Assembly (NCBI GenBank): GCA_937966115.1
Contig: CALCKX010000069.1
Coordinates: 1 to 45,302, forward strand
Direction: 5' to 3'
Source: an uncultured Chloracidobacterium sp.
GTDB taxonomy: Bacteria; Acidobacteriota; Blastocatellia; Chloracidobacteriales; Chloracidobacteriaceae
DNA: 45,302 nucleotides
Shown here: positions 15,947 through 23,830 of the stretch, piece after piece
How positions within the stretch are numbered: position 1 is the stretch's first letter
Layout of the letters: every line of letters begins with the position of its first letter
Made by a program: the position numbers and the translations under genes
Notes under the pieces: model-generated
What the model saw: the letters and a program-made list of their open reading frames with translations, nothing else
Told to the model about the DNA's origin: nothing
Database searches by the model: none

Positions 15947-17323
15947 ATGCCTGACCGCGACTCACGCTCCGACGCCAACACGACGCGTACGCCCAGCTTG
16001 GGCGCTTCGCCGTCGGAGCCGAGCCGTCGCCTTGAGGAAAGCGACGACGATATCGCGGCCGCCATTGACGAGCTCATTCATCCGACCGGGGCCTTTGCCG
16101 CGCCGCTGTCGCTGGAAGACCAGCTCGCCGCGGAGCGGCGCACGGAAGCCGAGCTCAAAGGCATGTTCGGCTCGATTGTGTGGGAGTTTCTTGAGCCTGT
16201 CGGGCTTTCGCTTTACACGCTGGCGGACTACGTCGCGCGCGCCGGCAACGCCTCCGACCAGAGCCGCGTGGTCAAAGGCACGGTGGAGGCTTGCGTGGGC
16301 GCGCTCCGCCCGCTCATCAAGGCTTCGGAAACCATTCAGTATCACGATATTCTCGACGTTCTGAAAGGCATCGAGCGGCCGCTGCTCGACGTTCGGCTGG
16401 GCAAGCGAACGCTCACCGAGCGCGACACCAAAAACCTGACCCGCGATTTCAATGAGCTACGCCGACTGATTCGCCAAAGCCTGGCTTCGGAACCGATGCC
16501 CGCGCCGGCGGAATCGAGCGACGCGATTGCCTCGACGCCGCACATCGCCGACGTCGCCGCGTATTTCAAAACCATTGATCCGGTTGACCTCCAGCGCCTG
16601 CACGCGGCCGGCATTACGCGGCTGGGGGATATTGGCACGGCCTCGGCCTACGAGTTGTCCACGGCGGCGGGCATTCCCGTGCCGGTCGCCGAGCGTGTCA
16701 AAGCCTGCGCCTTCCGGGCGATTCTTGAAAACGCCTCGGCGCTTCCGTCCGGGGCGCCGCCCAAGCCGGCGCCGTTCGCCCTTGCGGCCCCTTCGCCAAA
16801 CAGCCCGCCCAATCCGCCCAATTCCTTGCCGACGCTGGCTGAGCCGCTGGAAGCGCCCTCGCCAGCGATCGACCTCAGCGGCGAGTTCGCGACTTTCGAG
16901 AGCGATCAGCCAGTGACGGAAGCCCGTCGGCTGGCGCACCTGCGCGAGCTTATTCAGCAGGAAAGCGCCCGTTACGGACAGTCCGGCGCGCGGCTGAGCG
17001 TTGAGCTTCACCGCGCCAACCGCGCGCTTCTGCAACTGCGCGCCGAACACAATCGGCTGCGCGGCGAAATCGACTTTCACCGCGAAGAGCTTCGGTCGCT
17101 GTTTGACAGCCCGGCGGTCGGCAGCGAAGCGGAAGACGCGCATAAGAGCCTCATGGCAATGGCGCAACAGACGCTCGACGCCCTTACGGTCGCTATCAAG
17201 AAAGCCAATCTCTTTACCCAACACCTGACGGAAGCTCTCGCGGAAGCCCGCGAGCTTCTGGGCGAAGTCAACGAGCTTCGCCGTAAGCGCCGTCCCCGAC
17301 GCGGCGATCAGCGCGAGGCATAG
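15947..17323 (+). CDS. Orphan protein: helical N-half, helix-hairpin-helix, coiled coil
   Basis: A 458-residue protein I cannot assign to a named family. Residues 1-60 are Ser/Asp-rich. Residues 65-185 are helical (MFGSIVWEFLEPVGLSLYTLADYV; DILDVLKGIERPLLDVRLGK). Residues 205-255 (YFKTIDPVDLQRLHAAGITRLGDIGTASAYEL...AAGIPVPVAERVKA) look like a helix-hairpin-helix domain as found in DNA-binding or DUF4332-like proteins. A Pro-rich linker follows, and residues 320-450 are a long heptad-like coiled coil. No signal peptide is visible. It starts 12 bases after the cyclophilin stop with GAAAG upstream. A structural or DNA-associated cytoplasmic role is possible but unsupported. Confidence 0.8.
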   Translation: MPDRDSRSDANTTRTPSLGASPSEPSRRLEESDDDIAAAIDELIHPTGAFAAPLSLEDQLAAERRTEAELKGMFGSIVWEFLEPVGLSLYTLADYVARAGNASDQSRVVKGTVEACVGALRPLIKASETIQYHDILDVLKGIERPLLDVRLGKRTLTERDTKNLTRDFNELRRLIRQSLASEPMPAPAESSDAIASTPHIADVAAYFKTIDPVDLQRLHAAGITRLGDIGTASAYELSTAAGIPVPVAERVKACAFRAILENASALPSGAPPKPAPFALAAPSPNSPPNPPNSLPTLAEPLEAPSPAIDLSGEFATFESDQPVTEARRLAHLRELIQQESARYGQSGARLSVELHRANRALLQLRAEHNRLRGEIDFHREELRSLFDSPAVGSEAEDAHKSLMAMAQQTLDALTVAIKKANLFTQHLTEALAEARELLGEVNELRRKRRPRRGDQREA

Positions 17324-17375
17324 CCCGCTGCCCGCCGCCGTCCGGCATTGGCGCCTTTTGAGCGTTGGCGCTTTT

Positions 17376-17401
17376 ATGATCGCCGTTAATGATCGCCGTC
17401 G
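17376..17401. repeat. 13-bp tandem duplication in the convergent gap
   Basis: ATGATCGCCGTTA (17376-17388) is followed by ATGATCGCCGTCG (17389-17401), 11 of 13 bases the same. The 239-base gap between the coiled-coil gene and rlmB holds no gene I can support. A weak stem near 17351-17372 (GCGCC/GGCGC) is followed by TTTT and could terminate the plus-strand gene. Confidence 0.7.
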
Positions 17402-17562
17402 GCGCCCCCGCAGCGGGCGCTTGCGGCGCTCCATAGGTAGTTGGCGCGGTCGCCAAGGCCGCCCAGCCGTCTTCCCGCGGCTCGCCAAGCTTTCCTGGCT
17501 TTAGCCCGTCACGCCCGGGCAGTCCCGCGAGCGGCGGCTGAGCGCGGGGCTGAGGCAGATGA

Positions 17563-18306
17563 TTAGGCTTGCGCCTGCGGCGCAAGCCGGCGCTGCCGAA
17601 CGGCCTCGTAGAGCGTTATGCCAGCCGCGACCGATAGGTTGAGCGAAGTAATACGCCCGAACAGCGGCAGCGACACCACCGTATCGCACCGCTCCCGCAC
17701 CAGCCGCCGCATGCCGCGACCCTCGCTTCCGAGCACGATGGCGGTTGGCAGCGTGAAGTCCCAGCTCACGTAAGGGCGCTCGCCATCCCGCTCGACGCCG
17801 ACGATCCAAATATCGCGCTGCCGGAGCGTCGCTAGCGTCGCCGCCAAGTTCACGACCCGGACCACGGGCACGTATTCCGTCGCCCCCGCCGACGCCTTCG
17901 CGACCGCATCGGTGAGGCCGACGGCATGATGCTCGGGGATGATGACGGCATGCGCCCCGGCGCACTCCGCCACGCGAATGACGGCGCCCAGATTGCGCGG
18001 ATCCTCGACTTGATCGAGCGCGACCAGTAGCGGGGCGTCAGCAATGCCGTCCAGCGTTTCGGCCAAGTCAGCGTACTCAGCCGGCGCGACATAGGCCACG
18101 ACCCCCTGGTGGTTCGCGTTATGGGCGGCGGCATCAAGCCGCGCCCGGTCAGCCTCCGCCAGCGGCACGCCCATCTGGCGGGCCAGCGCGCGCAGTTCCT
18201 GCAAACGGCCTGGCTTGCCGCCGCGCGCTACCAACACCTCGCGCACGCGCCGCTTCCCGCCGCGCAGCGCCTCCAGCACTGGCGATACGCCATAGATGAC
18301 CGACAT
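17563..18306 (-). CDS. rlmB: SpoU/TrmH-family 2'-O-methyltransferase, RlmB type
   Basis: A 247-residue protein. The N-terminus (VIYGVSPVLEALRGGKRRVREVLVA) is the RNA-binding L30e-like domain of RlmB. The SPOUT domain has motif 1 DQVEDPRNLGAVIRVAECAG, motif 2 IVLGSEGRGMRRLV and motif 3 SLPLFGRITSLNLSVAAGI. These enzymes methylate the ribose of a specific guanosine in 23S rRNA; RlmB is the best fit, but a related 2'-O-methylase target cannot be excluded. The frame runs upstream to 18435, but those 43 residues are low complexity and the family starts at MSVIYGV, so I chose 18306. Confidence 0.9.
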   Translation of the reverse strand: MSVIYGVSPVLEALRGGKRRVREVLVARGGKPGRLQELRALARQMGVPLAEADRARLDAAAHNANHQGVVAYVAPAEYADLAETLDGIADAPLLVALDQVEDPRNLGAVIRVAECAGAHAVIIPEHHAVGLTDAVAKASAGATEYVPVVRVVNLAATLATLRQRDIWIVGVERDGERPYVSWDFTLPTAIVLGSEGRGMRRLVRERCDTVVSLPLFGRITSLNLSVAAGITLYEAVRQRRLAPQAQA

Positions 18307-18488
18307 TCTTGATGACCCTCTACCGCATTCCCTTCCATTCCCTCGCCCCTCATCGCGGGGCGTCATTCCGGAAGCGACGTTATCAGACGACTGTCCGCGC
18401 GGACAAACCGACCGCCAATTCATTTGCCAGCTCAATTTCGCTAAGCTGGCGCCCGCAAGTCACAGTCGCCCAAGGATAGTCCCTGCCC

Positions 18489-19586
18489 ATGCTTTCGCGC
18501 CTCATCGCTCTTTGCTTGCCCCCCGCGCTCATCACCCTCATCGCCTGCGCCGCCAACAAGCCAGTCTCGCTGACGGCGACCGCGCCAGCAACCCCGGCCG
18601 CAGCCGCGCCGGCGACCGAAGAAACGCCCGCGCCCGCTGGCGGAACCATCGCCCAACTCAAGCTGGTCAAGAAAATGACCGTGCCGGCAGGCCCGAAGTC
18701 GCTACGCGTCCTGCCCGACGGCAAGCGCGTCATGACGTGTAACCTCTATGGCTATCAGGTGACCTTCATTGACGCTCAAACCTACGAGATCCTCAAAAAA
18801 GTGCCAGTTGGCGGCGAGCCGGTCGAGTGCGCCTTTACGAAAGGCGGCAAGTACGCCTGGGTGTCGCTTTACGGCAGCGAGCGCGTTGGCGTCACCAGCG
18901 TGGTGGTCGTCATTGACACCGAAACCTACCAGATCGTGGCTCGCATTCCGGCGGGTCGCGTTCCGAAGGTCGTCGCGGAAAGCCCCGACGGCAAATGGGT
19001 CTATGTCGCCAACTGGCTGTCGGAGTCCATCACGGTGATGGACGCGGAAAAGCTCGTCAAGGTCAAGGATGTGCCGGTCGGGCGCGTGCCGCGCGGGATA
19101 TGCTTCGCGCCCGACGGCAAGCTGGCCTATGTCTGCATCATGGGCGGACAATCGCTGGCGGTGGTTGACGTTGAAAACGGACACCAAAAGGTCCGCGACA
19201 TCGCAACCGGATCCAATCCGCGCCATGTCTGCATATCGCGGGATGGCAAGACGCTCTACGTAGCGCTCAACGCCTCCGGGACGCTGGTCAAAATCGACCG
19301 CGCGACGGAGACCGTCATCGGACGCGCCAAGACCGGCACGCAGGCGCGCTCGACCTCGCTCTCGATAGATGAGCGCTACGCCTTCGTGTGCAACTACGAA
19401 GACAACAACCTGGGCGTGGTTGACCTGGAGCAAATGCGGCAGATCTTCACGGTCAAAACCGACGTGCACCCGATTGGGGTGACGACCATGCCGGATGGCA
19501 AATACGTTTGGGTGTCAAACTATCGCCCAAGCACGGTCTATGTGTTTGAAATCGAGTATGCCAGCGCGAGCGAGGGCAGCCGCTAG
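18489..19586 (+). CDS. YVTN-type beta-propeller repeat lipoprotein
   Basis: A 365-residue protein. A signal peptide with lipobox LIAC places the lipidated Cys at residue 20. An Ala/Pro linker runs to about residue 55. The rest is a beta propeller of about seven blades with repeats such as GKRVMTCNLYGYQVTFIDA, GKWVYVANWLSESITVMDA, GKLAYVCIMGGQSLAVVDV, GKTLYVALNASGTLVKID and GKYVWVSNYRPSTVYVFE. Such proteins are common periplasmic or surface scaffolds or sugar/polymer-binding proteins; the ligand is unknown. It diverges from rlmB across 182 bases. A GC-rich hairpin follows the stop. Confidence 0.9.
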   Translation: MLSRLIALCLPPALITLIACAANKPVSLTATAPATPAAAAPATEETPAPAGGTIAQLKLVKKMTVPAGPKSLRVLPDGKRVMTCNLYGYQVTFIDAQTYEILKKVPVGGEPVECAFTKGGKYAWVSLYGSERVGVTSVVVVIDTETYQIVARIPAGRVPKVVAESPDGKWVYVANWLSESITVMDAEKLVKVKDVPVGRVPRGICFAPDGKLAYVCIMGGQSLAVVDVENGHQKVRDIATGSNPRHVCISRDGKTLYVALNASGTLVKIDRATETVIGRAKTGTQARSTSLSIDERYAFVCNYEDNNLGVVDLEQMRQIFTVKTDVHPIGVTTMPDGKYVWVSNYRPSTVYVFEIEYASASEGSR

Positions 19587-19594
19587 CGCGCTTT

Positions 19595-19627
19595 CCGGGG
19601 CGGGCGCCGGCTCGGCGCCCTCCCCGG
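19595..19627. terminator. Strong GC hairpin between convergent genes
   Basis: A 15-bp stem with one mismatch and a 3-base loop (arms 19595-19609 and 19613-19627, CCGGGGCGGGCGCCG against CGGCGCCCTCCCCGG) lies between the convergent propeller and SDH protease genes. No T-run flanks it, so a bidirectional stem-type barrier is more likely than a classical terminator. Confidence 0.55.
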
Positions 19628-19690
19628 ATGACGCGCTCCAGGCGGGTCGCCGTCCCGACTGAAAGACGCGCCGGCGGCGCGAAAACCGGG

Positions 19691-20755
19691 CTAGCGGATG
19701 TGGAACACGCTCTGCACGACTTCGCCGCCAGCCAACTCGGCCTTGCGCCAGGAGCTGTTGTCATTGAGCCGAATCCACCGGCGCTCATTGCGCATGTAAT
19801 GCCAGTCGGTGTCGTTCTGGTAGAAGATCTGACTCGCCCGACACTCCAAGATGTTGAGAATGCCGTTGTCGTGATAGTTCTGCTCGTCAAAGTCGGTGAT
19901 GGCTTTCTGCCCCATTTCGGAATACATCTCGTTGAGCTCGATGAGCAGGTCGTTGAGTCCAGGATCAAGCTCGCGCGCGTTGAGTCCGATTCGCCGCGCT
20001 TCGCGCAGCGTAATGGGATAGACGTGCGATGGGTATTCGGCATTGAGCGTATGGCTAATTGCCCGCGCCTTCTCGCCGTCCTCAAGGTGATACGACAGAA
20101 TTTCCGTGCACAGCCGCATCGAAAGCGAGCTGGCCCGATCCGCCGCGCCAATGACCAGCGGGTGAACGTATTTGAAAATGTCCTCGTAAGGATTCATCGT
20201 TTCCCCGCGCGACTCCTGTCGCCACAGGGCCAGAATCCGGTTTAGCTCGTCGGGGCTGACCCGCACGCGCAGGTTGTCCTTGTCAATGGGCGACAGGTCG
20301 TGCGTCAGCGCGGTGTCCACGGCCGACAGATGCGCCAGCGGGCCCATCAGAATTTCATCCGCGCCCAAAGCGATCATCGTGGCGGCCGACAGACAGGCCA
20401 GCGGCACGGCGACCGTCACGCGCGAGGCGAATTGCCGAAGCAAATGAACGATCCGCAGCGAGGCCGTGCCATCGCCGCCATCCGACTTGATGAAAAGCGT
20501 CACCCGATCCTGCTTGCCAATGGCCCGCAGAAGCTCATAAAACCCCACGACATCATTCTGGCAAACCGATCCGCCCGGCGAGTTCCAATAGACCAGAAAG
20601 GTTTCGCTAATCTGCGCTTCAATCCGCTTGACAATCGCCTGCGTGTCAGCCAGCAAAATTGGCGGGCGAACCAGTTCCAGCGCCCGCTTCGGCTTGCCGG
20701 CTGATTCAAGCGCGGCTTCAGGCGCGTCGTCGAGCGCTCCCTGCGTACTGGTCAT
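19691..20755 (-). CDS. SDH-family Clp-fold serine proteinase
   Basis: A 354-residue protein of the PF01972 family (distant relative of ClpP and SppA). The Clp fold shows as FLVYWNSPGGSVCQND (about 53-68), VTLFIKSDGGDGTASL (85-100) and the nucleophile segment PLACLSAATMIALGADEI (118-135) with Ser123. The remainder (about 190-354) is a helical and C-terminal substrate domain with NPYEDIFKYVHPLVIGAADRA and ECRASQIFYQNDTDWHYMRN. It probably degrades or processes cytoplasmic or membrane-associated proteins; the substrate is unknown. The frame extends to 20893, but GGAAAGG ten bases before the ATG at 20755 supports that start. The SRPBCC gene lies 55 bases upstream on the same strand. Confidence 0.85.
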   Translation of the reverse strand: MTSTQGALDDAPEAALESAGKPKRALELVRPPILLADTQAIVKRIEAQISETFLVYWNSPGGSVCQNDVVGFYELLRAIGKQDRVTLFIKSDGGDGTASLRIVHLLRQFASRVTVAVPLACLSAATMIALGADEILMGPLAHLSAVDTALTHDLSPIDKDNLRVRVSPDELNRILALWRQESRGETMNPYEDIFKYVHPLVIGAADRASSLSMRLCTEILSYHLEDGEKARAISHTLNAEYPSHVYPITLREARRIGLNARELDPGLNDLLIELNEMYSEMGQKAITDFDEQNYHDNGILNILECRASQIFYQNDTDWHYMRNERRWIRLNDNSSWRKAELAGGEVVQSVFHIR

Positions 20756-20810
20756 TTTGCGGATACCTTTCCAAGCCAACGATGATACCGGCTGCCGCGC
20801 CGCCCGCGCG

Positions 20811-21272
20811 TCAGGCTTTCCCCTCAGGCTGCCATCGCCCTTCGACGGCTTGCTTGAGAAGGGGCATTTTGTTGCGCGCGTCGCGCTCGGCAATCAGGCG
20901 ACCAACGGCTTTCCATCCAACCAGCGTCAGAAAATCCGGCTGGTGAAACAGCATCTGGTTATGCACTTCCGTTCGCTGACCGCGGGGGGTGAGCGTCCAA
21001 ATGTCCTCGCCCGACATCGTTCCCGTAAACCGACTGACGAGACAAGTCGCTTCCTGGCAGATAATCTCATACTCCACTGGATCAAGCCCGTGAGCGATCA
21101 ACTCCACGCGCAGCCGCGCCCCAACCCCCTGCTTTTTGCGACCGACGCGGGACACTCGCGCTTCGGTCGGCGACCACAACGGCAGCAGATCAGGCTCGAC
21201 CAGGTACGGCAATATGGCTTCCGGCGGGGCCTGAATCGTGACCCGTCCCTCTAGAACATCCACGATGTTCAC
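20811..21272 (-). CDS. SRPBCC-superfamily protein
   Basis: A 153-residue protein with the START/Bet v1-like layout: MNIVDVLEGRVTIQAPPEAILPYLVEPDLLPLW, then LRVELIAHGLDPVEYEIICQ and TEVHNQMLF, and a C-terminal helix (WKAVGRLIAERDARNKMPLLKQA). These proteins bind hydrophobic or aromatic ligands; no specific ligand can be named. It precedes the SDH protease gene by 55 bases on the same strand, so the two may be one transcript. It is separated from the upstream cold-shock gene by a strong terminator. Confidence 0.85.
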   Translation of the reverse strand: MNIVDVLEGRVTIQAPPEAILPYLVEPDLLPLWSPTEARVSRVGRKKQGVGARLRVELIAHGLDPVEYEIICQEATCLVSRFTGTMSGEDIWTLTPRGQRTEVHNQMLFHQPDFLTLVGWKAVGRLIAERDARNKMPLLKQAVEGRWQPEGKA

Positions 21273-21373
21273 GCTCGACTCTCAATGGGGGGGCGAAAGT
21301 TCTGGCTCGCCTTCATCTTGGCACGACTTGACCCGCCGCCAAAGCCAAAATCGGGTCGCTTGGCGCGCAAACC

Positions 21374-21408
21374 AAAAAAGCGCCTTGCAAGCGAGCTTTG
21401 CAAGGCGC
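21374..21408 (-). terminator. Rho-independent terminator of the cold-shock gene
   Basis: Read on the minus strand, a perfect 11-bp stem (arms 21398-21408 and 21380-21390) with a 7-base loop is followed by six Ts (21374-21379) and then GGTTTG. It lies 32 bases after the csp stop, a textbook intrinsic terminator. Confidence 0.9.
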
Positions 21409-21440
21409 GTCAAAGCGAGGAGGACGCGGAAACAGAGGGG

Positions 21441-21650
21441 CTAGGCCGTCTTGACGACGTTTTCCGCTTGCGGACCTTTCGGCCCGTTCACAATCTCATA
21501 TTCGACCATTTGGCCCTCGTCGAGTGACTTGTAGCCGTCCTCTTTGATAGCCGAATAGTGGACGAACACATCGTTCCCGCCCGGATTCTCGATAAATCCA
21601 TAGCCTTTGCTGTTGTTGAACCATTTAACCTTGCCCGTGGCACGCGACAT
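21441..21650 (-). CDS. Cold-shock domain protein (CspA family)
   Basis: A 69-residue single cold-shock domain that binds single-stranded nucleic acid and acts as an RNA chaperone. RNP1 is KGYGFI (residues 15-20) and RNP2 is VFVHY (28-32), both intact. AAGGAG lies seven bases before the ATG. The gene stands alone, with its own terminator and a long untranslated upstream region (about 190 bases of A/T-richer sequence), consistent with mRNA-level cold regulation, though I cannot show that. Confidence 0.96.
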   Translation of the reverse strand: MSRATGKVKWFNNSKGYGFIENPGGNDVFVHYSAIKEDGYKSLDEGQMVEYEIVNGPKGPQAENVVKTA

Positions 21651-21972
21651 TGGGGACTCCTTCCCGAAAAGAAATACAGTTGGTCAAGCGCGGCTGGCAA
21701 ACCCGCGCGACAGCTCACGCTTCGCCTCCGCGCGTAGCCTGGCCCGCAAAGGTGACGGCATCTGGACAGAGTAAGCAGCGGATGGGTTTTGCGTGAGATA
21801 GCGCAAAGGTAACGTGTGAAAACGCACGCGTCAATGAGTTTGTTAGGCGAGCTTGTCAGCGGCCGAGCATAAGGAGACCGCCCGCCGCTGGAAGCCAGCG
21901 GCGGGCGGGACAGGCGGGAAGGGCTTCCCGGACGACCTGAAAAAGCCCGGGCGACGCCCTGCGGAAAGAAGA
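21651..21972. other. csp upstream region and atpE downstream hairpin
   Basis: This 322-base interval holds the csp promoter and leader (both on the minus strand) and the 3' end of the atp transcript. The stretch 21690-21850 is less GC-rich than its surroundings. No other gene is supported. Confidence 0.5.
21878..21908 (-). terminator. Perfect 14-bp hairpin after atpE
   Basis: CCGCCCGCCGCTGG and its exact complement flank a 3-base AAG loop (arms 21878-21891 and 21895-21908). It lies 65 bases after the atpE stop. The minus-strand run after it is TCTCCTTAT, only weakly T-rich, so it is a probable but not textbook terminator of the atp transcript. Confidence 0.65.
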
Positions 21973-22281
21973 CTAGAACCCCAAAAAGGCGGCCAGGAAG
22001 GTAAAGAGCACCAGGGTTTCGATGAGCACCATACCGATCAGCATGGTCGTGAAAATACGCTGACCGGCGCCCGGATTGCGCGCCGTGCCTTCGCAAGCGG
22101 CGGCAATCGCGTTGCCGTCGCCCAACCCGCAGCCAACCGCGGCAATGCCGACGGCCAGCGCGCCCAGCGCGATCTTGTACGTGCCGCCGCCGCTGGCGCC
22201 GTCCGCAGCCAGCGCCGGGAATGACAGCGCTATCAGGAATGAAGCGGTCGCTAGGCTTTTCAGAAAAAGCTTCTTCATCAT
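21973..22281 (-). CDS. atpE: ATP synthase Fo subunit c with an N-terminal signal-like extension
   Basis: A 102-residue proteolipid. The first 26 residues (MMKKLFLKSLATASFLIALSFPALA) look like a cleavable signal peptide, giving a mature subunit of normal size. Helix 1 carries GALAVGIAAVGCGLGDGNA, the loop is EGTARNP and helix 2 is LIGMVLIETLVLF with the ion-binding Glu88. Residue 55 is Asp at the position (exactly 33 residues before Glu88) where sodium-type c subunits have Gln and Fusobacterium has Glu, giving two carboxylates at the site. This could mean proton or sodium coupling with an altered charge state. GGAG lies eight bases before the ATG. It follows atpB by 249 bases. Confidence 0.95.
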   Translation of the reverse strand: MMKKLFLKSLATASFLIALSFPALAADGASGGGTYKIALGALAVGIAAVGCGLGDGNAIAAACEGTARNPGAGQRIFTTMLIGMVLIETLVLFTFLAAFLGF

Positions 22282-22530
22282 GCGTGTGTCTCCAGAGAGG
22301 TTGAGGGTGGCGAGGTTACGACGCCCGGCGCGCCTTCGTCTCGCGCCGATGAGTGCCGCATGTCCGGGATTGCAGCCTGCCGCGTTGGGACGCGCAGCGT
22401 TCCAGCAACATGCGAAAGCATGCCAAAAGGCGAATGCGGGTCGCGAAGGCGCTGACTTGGCGCCAGGGAAAAAGCTTGTTGGACAACGCTGAAGCCGCCA
22501 GGGCCTTGGCTGCGTTGCCGCAGGGAGCCG

Positions 22531-23334
22531 TCAGGCATGGGCCGCCCGCTCATGAGCCGGCTCGTCGTCATGGCCATGGTCGTCATGGGGCACGGTCTCG
22601 CTCAGGTAAATGATAGCGAGTTGGATAAAAATAAATGTCTGCACGACGGCGACGAACGTTCCCAACAGCATCGGAAGCACTGGCGCTAGGATTTGGTAAA
22701 TCGTCCCAAACGCGATGCCAAGCTGCTCGTCCACGAACATGTTAATCATCAGGCGCAGCGCCAGCGTCGCCGGGCGAATAGCGTTGCTGAACATTTCAAA
22801 GATAAAGATGATGCCGCCCATGATCGCCATTAGTCCCGCCGTCAGCCCGCCCGTGAAGTGCTTCAGATAGCCAATCCCCTGCTGCGCGAAACCCATGAAC
22901 ATGTAGTAGATGAAGGTCATCAGCCCCAGCGCCAGCGTGACGTTGAAATTGGCCGTCGGCGACTCAAACAAGGGGAACAGTCCCATGAGGTTCGAGACGA
23001 GAATGAGCGCCGCGAGCGGCAGCAGGTAGCCCAGATACTTGCGGCCGTACGCTCCGGTGGATTGCTCGACCATGTCGCGCACCTGCAAGACGATGATTTC
23101 GACAATTTGCTGGCCGAAGCTTGGCTGATCCACCGAGGGCCGGCCGACCAGCAGCTTGAAGCCGACTACGCAAAGCGCGGCCGCGATGAGCAGCATGACG
23201 ACATGACCGGGCAGCTCTTGATCAGAGAGTCCGGTCAGGCGGTGCGCTTGCTCGACCAGCCAGGAATGCGGATGCGCCGCGCCCTCGTCGGCCAGGGCGA
23301 GAAAAAAGGGGAAGGCTATCGTGGATGAGATCAT
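22531..23334 (-). CDS. atpB: ATP synthase Fo subunit a
   Basis: A 267-residue inner-membrane protein that forms the half-channels of the rotary synthase. The stator arginine lies in IRPATLALRLMINM near residue 205, with the following FVDEQLGIAF and a C-terminal helix QTFIFIQLAIIYL, all family-typical. The last residues are His/Asp-rich (PHDDHGHDDEPAHERAAHA), which is an unusual tail. It starts 36 bases after atpI on the same strand. F1 genes and atpF are not in the window. Confidence 0.95.
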   Translation of the reverse strand: MISSTIAFPFFLALADEGAAHPHSWLVEQAHRLTGLSDQELPGHVVMLLIAAALCVVGFKLLVGRPSVDQPSFGQQIVEIIVLQVRDMVEQSTGAYGRKYLGYLLPLAALILVSNLMGLFPLFESPTANFNVTLALGLMTFIYYMFMGFAQQGIGYLKHFTGGLTAGLMAIMGGIIFIFEMFSNAIRPATLALRLMINMFVDEQLGIAFGTIYQILAPVLPMLLGTFVAVVQTFIFIQLAIIYLSETVPHDDHGHDDEPAHERAAHA

Positions 23335-23370
23335 CGTTGGTCGCTCGCGTCCCGAGATTACGCGCCGAAA

Positions 23371-23820
23371 TCACGCCGCCGATGGGCGGCGCGCCCCGTG
23401 CCAGGCCTGCACGAAGGCTTCGACCGCGACAGCTAACGGCAAGGCGAAAAGACCGCATACTATGGCAACCGCCATCGTGGACGCAAGCTGCGCGGCCAGC
23501 CAGATCGCCGCGCCAATCGCGACCCAGCGCAGGAAAAACTTGGCCATCTGAAGCCGCGCGGGCCGGCCGCCGGCGGCGGTCGTCGTCGCGACTAGCGCCC
23601 GCAGGCTGGCGCGCATCCACATAAAGTTGAGATAGGCCAACGCCCCGCCCGCCGCCACGCCGCCGCCCGCGGCCCAGTCCCGCCCGGCCCAGGCGGCGAG
23701 CGCCATCCCGGCCGCGATGACCAGCGTCATCCGGCAAATTCGGCGCTCGGTCGCCAGGGGGCTAACTGGCGAAAGCGACGCTTCCCGCACTGGCTCGACT
23801 GGCAGAGGCGATTCAGACAA
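23371..23820 (-). CDS. ATP synthase subunit I (AtpI family)
   Basis: A 149-residue membrane protein of the ATP synthase I family (PF03899), four hydrophobic segments: MTLVIAAGMALAAWAGRDW, a short GGALAYLNFMWMRASLRAL motif and two further segments. AtpI helps c-ring assembly and Mg or ion homeostasis. I start it at TTG 23820, ten bases after the NtrC-gene stop, with GGAG about 13 bases upstream; an internal ATG (near 23728) is an alternative that would remove about 30 residues. The frame continues upstream to 23877, overlapping the regulator gene, which is unlikely. Confidence 0.8.
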   Translation of the reverse strand: MSESPLPVEPVREASLSPVSPLATERRICRMTLVIAAGMALAAWAGRDWAAGGGVAAGGALAYLNFMWMRASLRALVATTTAAGGRPARLQMAKFFLRWVAIGAAIWLAAQLASTMAVAIVCGLFALPLAVAVEAFVQAWHGARRPSAA

Positions 23821-23830
23821 GGCGGGGAAC

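Noticed and set aside
22411-22424. Small hairpin with a GAAA tetraloop between atpB and atpE
   Set aside because: Only five base pairs; too weak to name as a regulatory RNA, though the 249-base gap is longer than usual for this operon.
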